64,000 nt of DNA from Azoarcus sp. L1K30 (lineage in GTDB: Bacteria > Pseudomonadota > Gammaproteobacteria > Burkholderiales > Rhodocyclaceae), in assembly GCF_018122735.1 (NCBI RefSeq), contig NZ_JAGRRD010000001.1:2648639-2712638 (forward strand), given 5' to 3'. This document shows, one piece after another, positions 14,843 through 26,237 of this stretch. Below the pieces are notes generated by a model. It did no database searches. It was not told the DNA's origin and worked only from the letters and a program-made list of their open reading frames with translations. The number at the start of each line of letters is the position of its first letter. The stretch's first letter is position 1. The position numbers and the translations under genes are program-made.

Positions 14843-15928
14843 ATGCATGCTACTACCGTTGCCGTCGACCTGGCCAAGAGCGTCTTTCAACTCGCCGTCG
14901 CCGATTCGTCCTGGCGTGTGATCGAAAGTCACCGGCTCACCCGAACCCAGTTCGAGCGCTGGTTTGCCAATCGGAACATCTCGCTCGTCATCATGGAGGC
15001 CTGCGGTTCGGCGCATCACTGGGCACGCTGGCTCAATTCGCTTGGTATCGAGGTACGATTGCTGCCCGCGGCCTATATCCGCGCCTATGTCCGGCGCAAC
15101 AAGACCGATGCCGCCGACGCCCGCGCTTTGCTCGAAGCGGCCCGTGCGGCCGACATCGAGCCGGTGCGCGTGAAGACCGTCGAACAGCAAGCGCTGCAGG
15201 GCCTGCATCGGATTCGGTCGCTGTGGATGAGTACCCGTACTTCGCGCATCAATGCACTTCGTGGCTTCTGCCGGGAGTTCGGCTTGAGCATCCCGCAAGG
15301 CGCACGCACCGGCGTCGAGGCGATGAGTCGCGTATTGGCCGATCCACGCTCGCCGGTGCCCGCGCTGATCCGCGAATCGATGCGGCTGCTCATCGAGGAG
15401 ATCCGTCTGCTCGAACAACGCATCGCACAGCTGGAGCGGGAATTCACCGAACTGGCGAGGCATAGTGCCGCGTGCACGCAATTGATGTCGGTGCCGGGCA
15501 TCGGCCTGTTGACCGCGACGGCAATGGTGGCGGCTACCGGCGGTGACGTGACGCACTTCAAGGATGCCCGCCATTTCGCAAGCTGGTTCGGGCTTACCCC
15601 CAAGGAATACTCGTCGGGAAGTACCCGAAAGCTCGGCAGGATCTCGAAACGGGGAGACCGCTATCTGAGGATGTTGCTTACCCATGGCGCCCGGGCCGTG
15701 CTGCGAGCCGCAGCGCTGGCTCGAAACGCGAGCCGGCCGCTCGATGGATTGCGCGCCTGGGCGACCGACGTGCAGCAACGCACCAACCACAACAAGGCCG
15801 CCTGCGCGCTGGCAAACAAGCTTGCCCGCATCTGCCATGCCGTACTGCGCGACCGCACCGCCTACGGCAATCCGCCGCTGCGTCCGAACAAGAAGCTCGA
15901 ACGCACCGCTTTCGCCATCGCCTCCTGA
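14843..15928 (+). CDS. IS110-family transposase, intact
   Basis: 361 residues. DEDD residues: D in VAVDLAKSVFQLAVAD, E in VIMEACGSAHHWARWL, D in RRNKTDAADARALL. The C-terminal domain has MSVPGIGLLTATAMVAATGG, ASWFGLTPKEYSSGSTRKLG (SSG, serine nucleophile region) and ISKRGDRYLRMLLTHGARAV. AGAAGGAGGAGTCCGTC precedes the ATG at 14843, better than the upstream ATG at 14786. It differs clearly from the other two transposases in the window, so the three elements arrived independently. Confidence 0.9.
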   Translation: MHATTVAVDLAKSVFQLAVADSSWRVIESHRLTRTQFERWFANRNISLVIMEACGSAHHWARWLNSLGIEVRLLPAAYIRAYVRRNKTDAADARALLEAARAADIEPVRVKTVEQQALQGLHRIRSLWMSTRTSRINALRGFCREFGLSIPQGARTGVEAMSRVLADPRSPVPALIRESMRLLIEEIRLLEQRIAQLEREFTELARHSAACTQLMSVPGIGLLTATAMVAATGGDVTHFKDARHFASWFGLTPKEYSSGSTRKLGRISKRGDRYLRMLLTHGARAVLRAAALARNASRPLDGLRAWATDVQQRTNHNKAACALANKLARICHAVLRDRTAYGNPPLRPNKKLERTAFAIAS

Positions 15929-16176
15929 TCGATTCACACCCTATCTCCTCACCGTTGCGCCGAGACTGATCGCTCATCATGGCAAACCGGGCCACACCCA
16001 CGCGATACAACGCCGATAACTCTTCCGGCTCTCCAGCAGCCGCTTGTAACGATTGGCGCTTCGCGAGCAGATTCCATGTCGGCACGGGACATTCAGAACC
16101 CACACGAGATGCCGGATATACGACTGCAGGTGATTCTCCCCGAAGAGCCAAAAATACGATCAGCCTTGATTTACGG
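15929..16176 (+). other. Long non-coding right end of IS110 element 3 (bridge-RNA candidate)
   Basis: About 250 bases between the transposase stop and the right repeat have no supported frame on either strand. In IS1111-type members the longer non-coding end lies after the transposase and is where the guide (bridge) RNA is encoded. That is family knowledge; no RNA structure was computed here. Confidence 0.35.
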
Positions 16177-16190
16177 TGGAGTCCATATAC

Positions 16191-16202
16191 GATGGGTTAG
16201 GC
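16191..16202 (-). repeat. attC right end of the 16197-16781 cassette
   Basis: GATGGGTTAGGC keeps the GTTAGGC core (16196-16202), which supplies the TAA stop of the adjacent gene. Its partner arm lies beyond IS110 element 3 at 14690-14756. Confidence 0.55.
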
Positions 16203-16781
16203 AGCAGTTGCATTGGACAAAATTTGTAGTCGGACATTGGAAAGCTCCACGTCGGAGAAATTTGCCATAGTAATTTCGCCTTCAACACGGATGTGTGTGC
16301 CCTTTGGCAATATTCCCAACACACGATATTCATCCAACTTAACTTTGCAAAGTACGGATCGCCCTTTGTAGTCTTTGTCGATAGCGAGTCGAAGAAAAAC
16401 CTCTCCGTTATCTCGTTTATCTGCGGACCTAAGATAGGAGTCCCACTCAACCTTTAATCCCACGTAGCTATTCGCGACTTGTTCGCGCTGCATAGGTGGA
16501 GCGCTATCTATCGCTTTTTCGATGTCGTCAAAGCTTAATTGGCTCAAGCTTTCTATTGCAACAGGAGCCAATTGAAGAGGAGGCGCAGACTCGTGTTGAG
16601 CACTACCACGATCATCGTGAAGATGTACGACAACCTGGGGTGCAACTGCAATAGTAGACTTTGGGTTTATCTTGGCCTTGAGCCATGAGTAAAAATCTTC
16701 GCCGGCTTTCTTAAATAAGCCGGCTCCAAAGGCACCAATGATGCCAATCACAATGCCGATAAAGAGACTAGATATATCCAT
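16197..16781 (-). CDS. Hypothetical membrane-anchored protein (integron cassette)
   Basis: 194 residues. An N-terminal helix, SSLFIGIVIGIIGAFGAGLF, anchors it in the inner membrane. A basic stretch (KKAGEDFYSWLKAKINPKST) and a linker follow, then a soluble beta-rich domain (about 110-190): VGLKVEWDSYLRSADKRDNG, EVFLRLAIDKDYKGRSVLCK, VKLDEYRVLGILPKGTHIRV, EGEITMANFSDVELSNVRLQ. The last part looks like an OB- or jelly-roll-type strand series. I do not recognise the family. The A/T-richer composition than the chromosome flanks fits transfer. The stop lies in the attC core. Confidence 0.76.
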   Translation of the reverse strand: MDISSLFIGIVIGIIGAFGAGLFKKAGEDFYSWLKAKINPKSTIAVAPQVVVHLHDDRGSAQHESAPPLQLAPVAIESLSQLSFDDIEKAIDSAPPMQREQVANSYVGLKVEWDSYLRSADKRDNGEVFLRLAIDKDYKGRSVLCKVKLDEYRVLGILPKGTHIRVEGEITMANFSDVELSNVRLQILSNATAA

Positions 16782-16812
16782 GGTTCCTATCTTGGCACTG
16801 ACAAATCGTCAG

Positions 16813-16911
16813 GCCTAACGTTTGACGTGAGGGGCCACCGCAGCGGCGAAGCCGCGAAGGGAACCCACAAGCGCAGCTTGTGGGCGGTCCCTCTCGACGG
16901 AATGGTTAGAC
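16813..16911 (-). repeat. attC site of the 16906-17745 cassette
   Basis: GCCTAACGTTTGACGTGAGG at the left and CTCTCGACGGAATGGTTAGAC at the right pair with extrahelical bases. The inner hairpin CCACAAGC-GCA-GCTTGTGG is perfect. GTTAGAC holds the stop codon of the gene. This is the clearest attC in the array, with the sister at 17855. Confidence 0.86.
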
Positions 16912-17745
16912 AGCACTTGTGTTCCGCTTCATCTGAGAGCACTCGTCAAGTATTGTTTCGGTCGGCTCCGCATAACCATACTCATTCATTAGCCAGTTGC
17001 GAAGGAAGCGGAACCTCTGTTCCGTAGTGAGGCCGAAATACTTGGCGGCAAATCCCGTGGCTTGATCCTTCTCGTCAAGCGCGTCTTGAATCGCTTCTTT
17101 GCAGAATTTCATGGGGTCAATTACGGCGAGGATCTTCTCGTCCAACTCCTGTACGAAGTGATGGGCTGCATTGATCAATGACGCCGTTTCCTTAAAGGTT
17201 AGTGAATCGCCTTTCTCGGCTTTTTCGGCAAGCCCGCTCACTTCAAGCCCTCTGTACGTCTCGGCGATGTCACTGGCTTTGTTGACAAGAGTTTTGCGGC
17301 TATCTGGCCGCAGCTTATTGTCGGCAAGCTCGTGAAATACATTGTTGCGCCAAGTTATCAATACATCAATGAGTGCGTGTGTTATCTCATTGATCTTGTA
17401 GTGATCGGAGTAGATAGTTACTTTCTTAAGTACTGATCGACCCGCGCCATCCAGCTTGGACGAAAGTGATATATCCTGCAGATAGTTCGGCTTCCGGTTA
17501 AGGAGGCCGAGATACATATCGATCGAATCGACTGCCCAGCCCAGAAACGATTGCAATACGAAGATCCGACTTCGCATCACCGACGCATTCTTATCCTTCG
17601 GAGTCCAAGCCGTGCGCAACACCCCCGGCGCCTGAATGACGCTGCTCTTCTCAAGCGTGTGCAGTGCGACGAGCGATGTGATCAGGTGGTGATTCGCCTG
17701 ACCGAAGTGCTTCTTGAACTGAATGCGAGCGAGTGTCTTCTTCAT
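16906..17745 (-). CDS. HEPN-like protein of unknown function (integron cassette)
   Basis: 279 residues from MKKTLARIQFKKHFGQANHH. The centre is helical with SFLGWAVDSIDMYLGLLNRK (about 66-85) and, after a 35-residue gap, ITHALIDVLITWRNNVFHEL (about 121-140). The latter contains R133-N-N-V-F-H138, the Rx4H active-site pattern of HEPN ribonucleases. Domain assignment rests on this motif and the helical pattern, so it is an inference. HEPN proteins are often RNA-cutting toxins or defence effectors. The ATG at 17745 lies three bases after the CCA end of a tRNA-like gene. The stop is inside attC. Confidence 0.75.
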   Translation of the reverse strand: MKKTLARIQFKKHFGQANHHLITSLVALHTLEKSSVIQAPGVLRTAWTPKDKNASVMRSRIFVLQSFLGWAVDSIDMYLGLLNRKPNYLQDISLSSKLDGAGRSVLKKVTIYSDHYKINEITHALIDVLITWRNNVFHELADNKLRPDSRKTLVNKASDIAETYRGLEVSGLAEKAEKGDSLTFKETASLINAAHHFVQELDEKILAVIDPMKFCKEAIQDALDEKDQATGFAAKYFGLTTEQRFRFLRNWLMNEYGYAEPTETILDECSQMKRNTSAV

Positions 17746-17748
17746 AAT

Positions 17749-17846
17749 TGGTGCACCAGGCAAGATTCGAACTTGCGTCTTTCCCTCTTAGAAGGGCCAC
17801 GAGGCCCTCATGAAGGGGAACGTCTTACCCATGAGACGACAGGTGC
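17749..17846 (-). tRNA. tRNA-like gene with a greatly expanded anticodon loop
   Basis: Minus strand, 98 nt. Acceptor GCACCTG pairs with CTGGTGC (one mismatch), then A and an encoded CCA. U8 is present. The D arm is GTCT-CATGGGTA-AGAC with the GG pair; the T arm is GCAAG-TTCGAAT-CTTGC, perfect. An anticodon stem TTCCC/GGGAA closes a loop of about 30 nt instead of 7. That loop holds an inner hairpin, GGGCC-TCGT-GGCCC, and two half-copies of an anticodon arm (CCCCTTCATGAGGG and GCCCTTCTAAGAGGG), as if the arm had been tandemly duplicated. The amino acid identity cannot be assigned. It may be a functional tRNA-like RNA or a decayed tRNA. Confidence 0.6.
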
Positions 17847-17854
17847 ATTGTGCT

Positions 17855-17950
17855 GGCTAACGTGGATGTGAGGGGCAGCCGGAGCGCGTAGCGCGGAGGG
17901 AACCAACAAGCGCAGCTTGTTGGCTGTCCCTCTCGACTGTAAGGTTAGAC
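17855..17950 (-). repeat. attC site of the 18039-18284 cassette
   Basis: GGCTAACGTGGATGTGAGGG and CCTCTCGACTGTAAGGTTAGAC form the arms. The centre AACAAGC-GCA-GCTTGTT is a perfect hairpin of the same design as at 16813 and 18290, with changed but still paired bases. Confidence 0.85.
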
Positions 17951-18038
17951 GGCTGTTTCATTTTGGCGATCCGTACTTGCAGCATGCATGCGCAAGCTTT
18001 GAGTACTGAGAGCGATTGTGTAGCTAGCAGGCAAGAAA

Positions 18039-18284
18039 CTATGGCTCATAAATCTCCACGGTAGGTGTGTGCTTTAGAGCTTCATCGATGAACCTGCGGA
18101 GTGCAACAGACGCAACCTCTTAGTCGACGAGGTGATCAACAAAGTAGAACCCATTGTCTTCAATCTTGTAGTTATAGATTTCTGACATTGTTGCCCTATG
18201 AATTGGGCTTGGTAGTTTCGCAAACAAGGCCGACGGATTGAACCCCTGCGGAACATCAAACTTAATTTTGTACTCGATACCCAT
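18039..18284 (-). pseudogene. Small hypothetical cassette gene with an in-frame stop
   Basis: From the ATG at 18284 it reads MGIEYKIKFDVPQGFNPSAL, FAKLPSPIHRATMSEIYNYK, IEDNGFYFVDHLVD, then TAA (18120-18122). The same frame then continues EVASVALRRFIDEALKHTPT and VEIYEP to TAG at 18039. The composition is uniform across the stop, so this looks like one gene of about 81 codons with a nonsense mutation, or two short products. No family is recognised. About 90 bases separate the end from its attC. Confidence 0.6.
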
Positions 18285-18289
18285 GGTTC

Positions 18290-18381
18290 ATACCTGTGCG
18301 GACTGATTTTCAGGCGGAGCCGCAGGCGGAGGGGACCCAAAGCGCAGCTTTGGGCAGTCCCTCTCGACGGAATTGTTAGCC
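18290..18381 (-). repeat. attC site of the 18376-18822 cassette, left core eroded
   Basis: The right arm CTCTCGACGGAATTGTTAGCC is canonical, and the inner hairpin CCAAAGC-GCA-GCTTTGG is intact. The left outer arm has lost the RYYYAAC core; only GGCGGAGGGGACC remains recognisable. Confidence 0.66.
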
Positions 18382-18822
18382 ATGGCGGACAAAGGGGCTA
18401 GAAATTGCGCCTTGAATAGCAATTATGAATACAGCAACCAAAGCTATTTCACAAATGGCCATGACCAGAAACAAATTTAAGACTGAAACCTTATTGTGCT
18501 TCCACGCAGCACAGATCAATAGCCATGTTTTTTTCAAGGCCTTCGCGCTTGATGCTTTGATCTCTTTCTTCTTCTCATCCAAGGCTGGGGTTGATGTGAT
18601 TGATGCATCGACAAAAATTCCCAAATTTGCGATGGCAGCCCCAAAAAACACAAACAGACACATCGCAAAAGGAAGCATGTTCCATATGCCAGAAAAGCTT
18701 AAATCAAATTTCGTTAGGTCAAGCTTGGTTCCCCAAATGAGAGCCAGCGTGAGAAACACAATCTGTGGTGTTAGGTTTCTCAAAAACTCAAGGAATGCCT
18801 TCCTGCCTTCACCAGTGAACAT
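18376..18822 (-). CDS. Hypothetical membrane protein (integron cassette)
   Basis: 148 residues with three likely membrane helices: LTPQIVFLTLALIWGTKLDL (about 17-33), WNMLPFAMCLFVFFGAAIAN (about 47-66) and LNLFLVMAICEIALVAVFII (about 114-133). Between the second and third is a charged cytoplasmic segment, DEKKKEIKASSAKALKKTWL. No family is recognised. GAGAATCCATG context: AGGAGAATCC precedes the ATG. The TAA stop lies in the GTTAGCC core. Composition is A/T-rich compared with the flanking chromosome. It is the first surviving cassette next to the former attI end. Confidence 0.76.
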   Translation of the reverse strand: MFTGEGRKAFLEFLRNLTPQIVFLTLALIWGTKLDLTKFDLSFSGIWNMLPFAMCLFVFFGAAIANLGIFVDASITSTPALDEKKKEIKASSAKALKKTWLLICAAWKHNKVSVLNLFLVMAICEIALVAVFIIAIQGAISSPFVRHG

Positions 18823-18835
18823 GGATTCTCCTAAT

Positions 18836-18920
18836 GGCTAACGAATAGGGTTTATCCCACGCGGCACGCAAGCGTATTCGGAATCGATGTGCATGTCGCG
18901 AGGGATAAACCTTGTTGGAC
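18836..18920 (-). repeat. attC site nearest the integrase end
   Basis: GGCTAACGAATAGGGTTTATCC at the left and GGGATAAACCTTGTTGGAC at the right form long complementary arms, GGGTTTATCC with GGGATAAACC. Right core GTTGGAC fits GTTRRRY. The cassette it belonged to should lie to its right, but that gene is gone. Confidence 0.7.
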
Positions 18921-19183
18921 TGAACCGCCGGCAGGACGGTGACACTGGGGATTCTACGCCCGGCTCATGCGCAGTGGGTAGCGTGAATCACGATGATTGC
19001 AGTCCGAGGGTGTCGATGGGCGGCGGGGCCTTTCGTGGGTGGCAGACACCCATCGAATTGCATGCCGAACAGCGCTGTTCTTGATGTATCTCATCGCTAG
19101 GTCCAGAGGTTGCGCGCACGGGATCTCGGGCGATCGAGCACGGTCGCCGTTAGCAGTGGTTGCGTCGAACTTGATCGGCTTCA
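18921..19183. other. Remnant between the last attC and the IS91 fragment
   Basis: 260 bases where the first cassette and attI would be expected. There is no supported reading frame, and no convincing attI or cassette promoter. Part may be the non-coding end of the IS91-type element. Confidence 0.4.
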
Positions 19184-19908
19184 TCATGGCCCGTCGCGAC
19201 AGCGGGGCGTCGGCGCCAACGTGGCAATGGTGCGCCAGTGCCCGTGCTCACAGTGCGCACAGCGGCACGGGTCGTGACCACCGACGCGGGCGAAGAAGGC
19301 TTCGGCCGCTTCAATTGCTGTCGGTTGCGGCTCGGGCATCTCCAGGGCCGCACGCGCGGCCGCGAGGTGCGACCGCTGCGGTTATCCCGGGCCCGGATTC
19401 GCGTCTGTTCGTGATCGCAGCCGAGGATGCGCTCGTTCGAGATTGCCACCCGATGCGTGTAGCGCGCCAGGTAGTCGAGCACCTGGGCCGGCCCGCCCGG
19501 CGGTGGTTTGGCATAGACCACCCAGTCATGCGCAAGCAACGCGCGGCGGCGGGCCTGCCATGCAGGGGGCTCGGCTTGTGGATCAGCCGGAATCCGGGCG
19601 CTGCGCCGCGCCTGGTCGAGCGCATCAAGAAACTTGGCGCGAAACACCCGCGAAGCGACCTGCACCGGAAACAGGAAGCCTTTGCCACGACCCGGCGCGT
19701 GCCACTGCCCCTCATCATCGAGTCCGCCGCAGGCAACGAGCGCGTGCACATGCAGATGCGTGTGCAGTTCCTGCGTCCAGGTGTGCAGCACCAGGCTGAA
19801 GGCTAGCGTGGCCCCGAGCCAGCGGGGATTGCTCGCCAGTTCGAGCAGAGTCGCTGATACACAGCGGAACAAGGCATCGAAGAGCCAGCGTGGGTGGCGG
19901 GCGGCGAG
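19184..19908 (-). pseudogene. IS91-family transposase fragment
   Basis: The minus strand encodes the IS91/ISCR rolling-circle transposase core: [37 protein letters not shown] (the His-rich metal motif), GKGFLFPVQVASRVFRAKFL and the tyrosine region VLDYLARYTHRVAISNERIL. The N-terminus is missing at the junction with intI (about 19908). Near 19370 an internal deletion shifts the frame; the C-terminus continues in another frame as HLAAARAALEMPEPQP through ARVGGHDPCRCAHCEHGHW to a stop at 19184. It is inactive, and its arrival removed the N-terminal half of intI and the attI region. Confidence 0.8.
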
Positions 19909-20640
19909 TGGGGATTATTGGATTACCACTGACACTGAAGGAGATTGTCCGTCCGAAGCAGCGCGAACGCGTTCCGGTCATGCTGCCGCGTGTCAAGGTG
20001 ACGCGCTTGCTGTCGGTGATGGAGGACACCGAAAGCGACCTGGCGCGCTTGCTCTACGGTACCGGGATGCCTCTGATGGAGGCGCTTCGCCTGCGGGTAA
20101 AGGATGTCGACTTTGACCGTAACGAAATCACGATTCGCGAGGGCAAAGGTGGTTAGCGTATCGCTGTGCTCTTGATGGCACACTATCGCAAGCAGTGATT
20201 ACAGTCTAATGGGCGCTCCTCCCCCTTGTATATTTACGGAATGGGCAGGAAGAGACTCCTGGAGGTCGGGAGGGGGGGATGGGTTTCAAGGGCCGCCAAC
20301 GAAACCCATCCCCACCCCAGCCCTCCCCTTGAAGGGGAGGGAGCAAAAAACTGCCCACCCGAACCTGATTAGCAGGTCTCTTCCCTTTCCCTGAATATAC
20401 AAGGGGAGGGAGCGACCATGCTGAAGTCCACCTTTCGCCATCTAATTGATTGCCGCGTTAGTAACCAAACCGGTCAGCGCACACACGCTTCCGCATTCGT
20501 TTGCCACCCATCTGCTCGAAAGCGGCTACGACATCCGCACAGTGCAGGAGCTGCTCGGCCACGCCGACGTTTCGACCACGATGATCTACACCCATGTGCT
20601 GAACAAGGGCGGGCGTGGGGCAAGCTACGCCCCGCCTTAG
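19908..20640 (+). pseudogene. intI: Integron integrase remnant
   Basis: Two blocks of an IntI tyrosine recombinase. Block 1 (19920-20155): [60 protein letters not shown], then TAG. Block 2 (20464-20640): [53 protein letters not shown]. The C-terminal HTL-x-HSFAT, LLGH and Y of IYTHVL are recombinase boxes, and VLNKGGRG is typical of IntI. The N-terminal third is missing, a MITE-like repeat replaces about 45 residues, and the active-site arginines in YGTGMR and HTLRHSF are both Pro. It is divergent from the cassettes, as expected for an integron. Confidence 0.86.
20214..20414. repeat. MITE-like element inside intI
   Basis: About 200 bases with terminal inverted repeats of roughly 26 bases: CTCCCCCTTGTATATTTACGG-like at the left (from 20214) and CCCTGAATATACAAGGGGAG at the right (to 20414). 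Inside are a GATGGGTTTC/GAAACCCATC pair and a CTCCCCTTGAAGGGGAG palindrome. There is no gene. It is probably mobilised by a transposase elsewhere. Confidence 0.66.
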
Positions 20641-20678
20641 TACTGACGGCGCATCAAGCCTGGATACGCCATCTCTCT

Positions 20679-24365
<3,687 letters not shown>

Positions 24366-24410
24366 GGTTCTACCTCGATCTGCTGTTAATGCACAGCGGG
24401 TAGCACGGCC

Positions 24411-24458
24411 AAAACAAAACGGCGCGGCAAACCCGGCTGATTGGTTTGCGAGCGCCGT
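24411..24458 (-). terminator. Intrinsic terminator in the metH leader
   Basis: On the minus strand ACGGCGCTCGCAAACC (24458-24443) pairs with GGGTTTGCCGCGCCGT (24434-24419), followed by TTTTGTTTT. The 5' arm overlaps the last strand of the SAH aptamer, so aptamer folding and termination are mutually exclusive. Confidence 0.82.
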
Positions 24459-24517
24459 TGTTCAGTTGCCAAGCCTGGCCCGGCTACATTCCGGGTCGCA
24501 ACGCTCCTTGGCAAGGG
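24448..24517 (-). promoter_or_regulatory. SAH riboswitch upstream of metH
   Basis: The minus strand reads CCTTGCCAAGGAGCGTTGCG, a CCCGG-CCGGG hairpin, then CCAGGCTTGGCAACTG and CAACGGCGCTC. This matches the SAH aptamer pattern GAGGAGCGCUGC ... CCAGGCUC. TTGCCAAG pairs with CTTGGCAA, and GAGCG/TTG pairs with CAA/CGCTC to close P1. P1 formation would sequester the terminator's 5' arm, so SAH binding should switch metH on, as established for this class. Confidence 0.86.
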
Positions 24518-24572
24518 GCGGATTTTACGGGGTTTTCGTCGCAGCTGTCGAGGCCCTGCGCCATCGAGTCGC

Positions 24573-26135
<1,563 letters not shown>

Positions 26136-26237
26136 GACTGCGGCAGGGGCGGAAAAATCCCGATTCTACCGGCATACCTGCGGATAGCCCCATCCCGATC
26201 CACCGCCCCACCGGCAAGGTCTGCCGAAAACCGCCTC

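Larger units (their letters stand above)
14757..16190 (+). mobile_element. IS110/IS1111-family element 3, apparently complete
   Basis: The sub-terminal repeats GATGGACTCCCCC (14755-14767) and GGTGGAGTCCAT (16176-16187) are inverted copies. A 361-codon transposase gene lies between them and a 250-base non-coding tail follows the gene. The element splits an attC: left flank CTGATGG, right flank ACGATGGGTTAGGC. Confidence 0.77.

Noticed and set aside
14630-15937. A 435-codon minus-strand frame across IS110 element 3
   Set aside because: Antisense to an intact transposase with all motifs.
17749-17846. Reading the tRNA-like gene as a class II tRNA (Leu/Ser) with a long variable arm
   Set aside because: That fold leaves only three paired bases in the anticodon stem; the TTCCC/GGGAA pairing with an expanded loop is better, though not proven.
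18954-19187. A 77-codon minus-strand frame in the former first-cassette region
   Set aside because: Overlaps the end of the IS91 fragment, has no ribosome binding site, no family resemblance and no attC-type start context.
4630-20640. Prophage or genomic island inserted at a tRNA
   Set aside because: No phage structural, lysis or packaging genes; the recombinase remnant is IntI-type and repeats are attC, so an integron explains the region.
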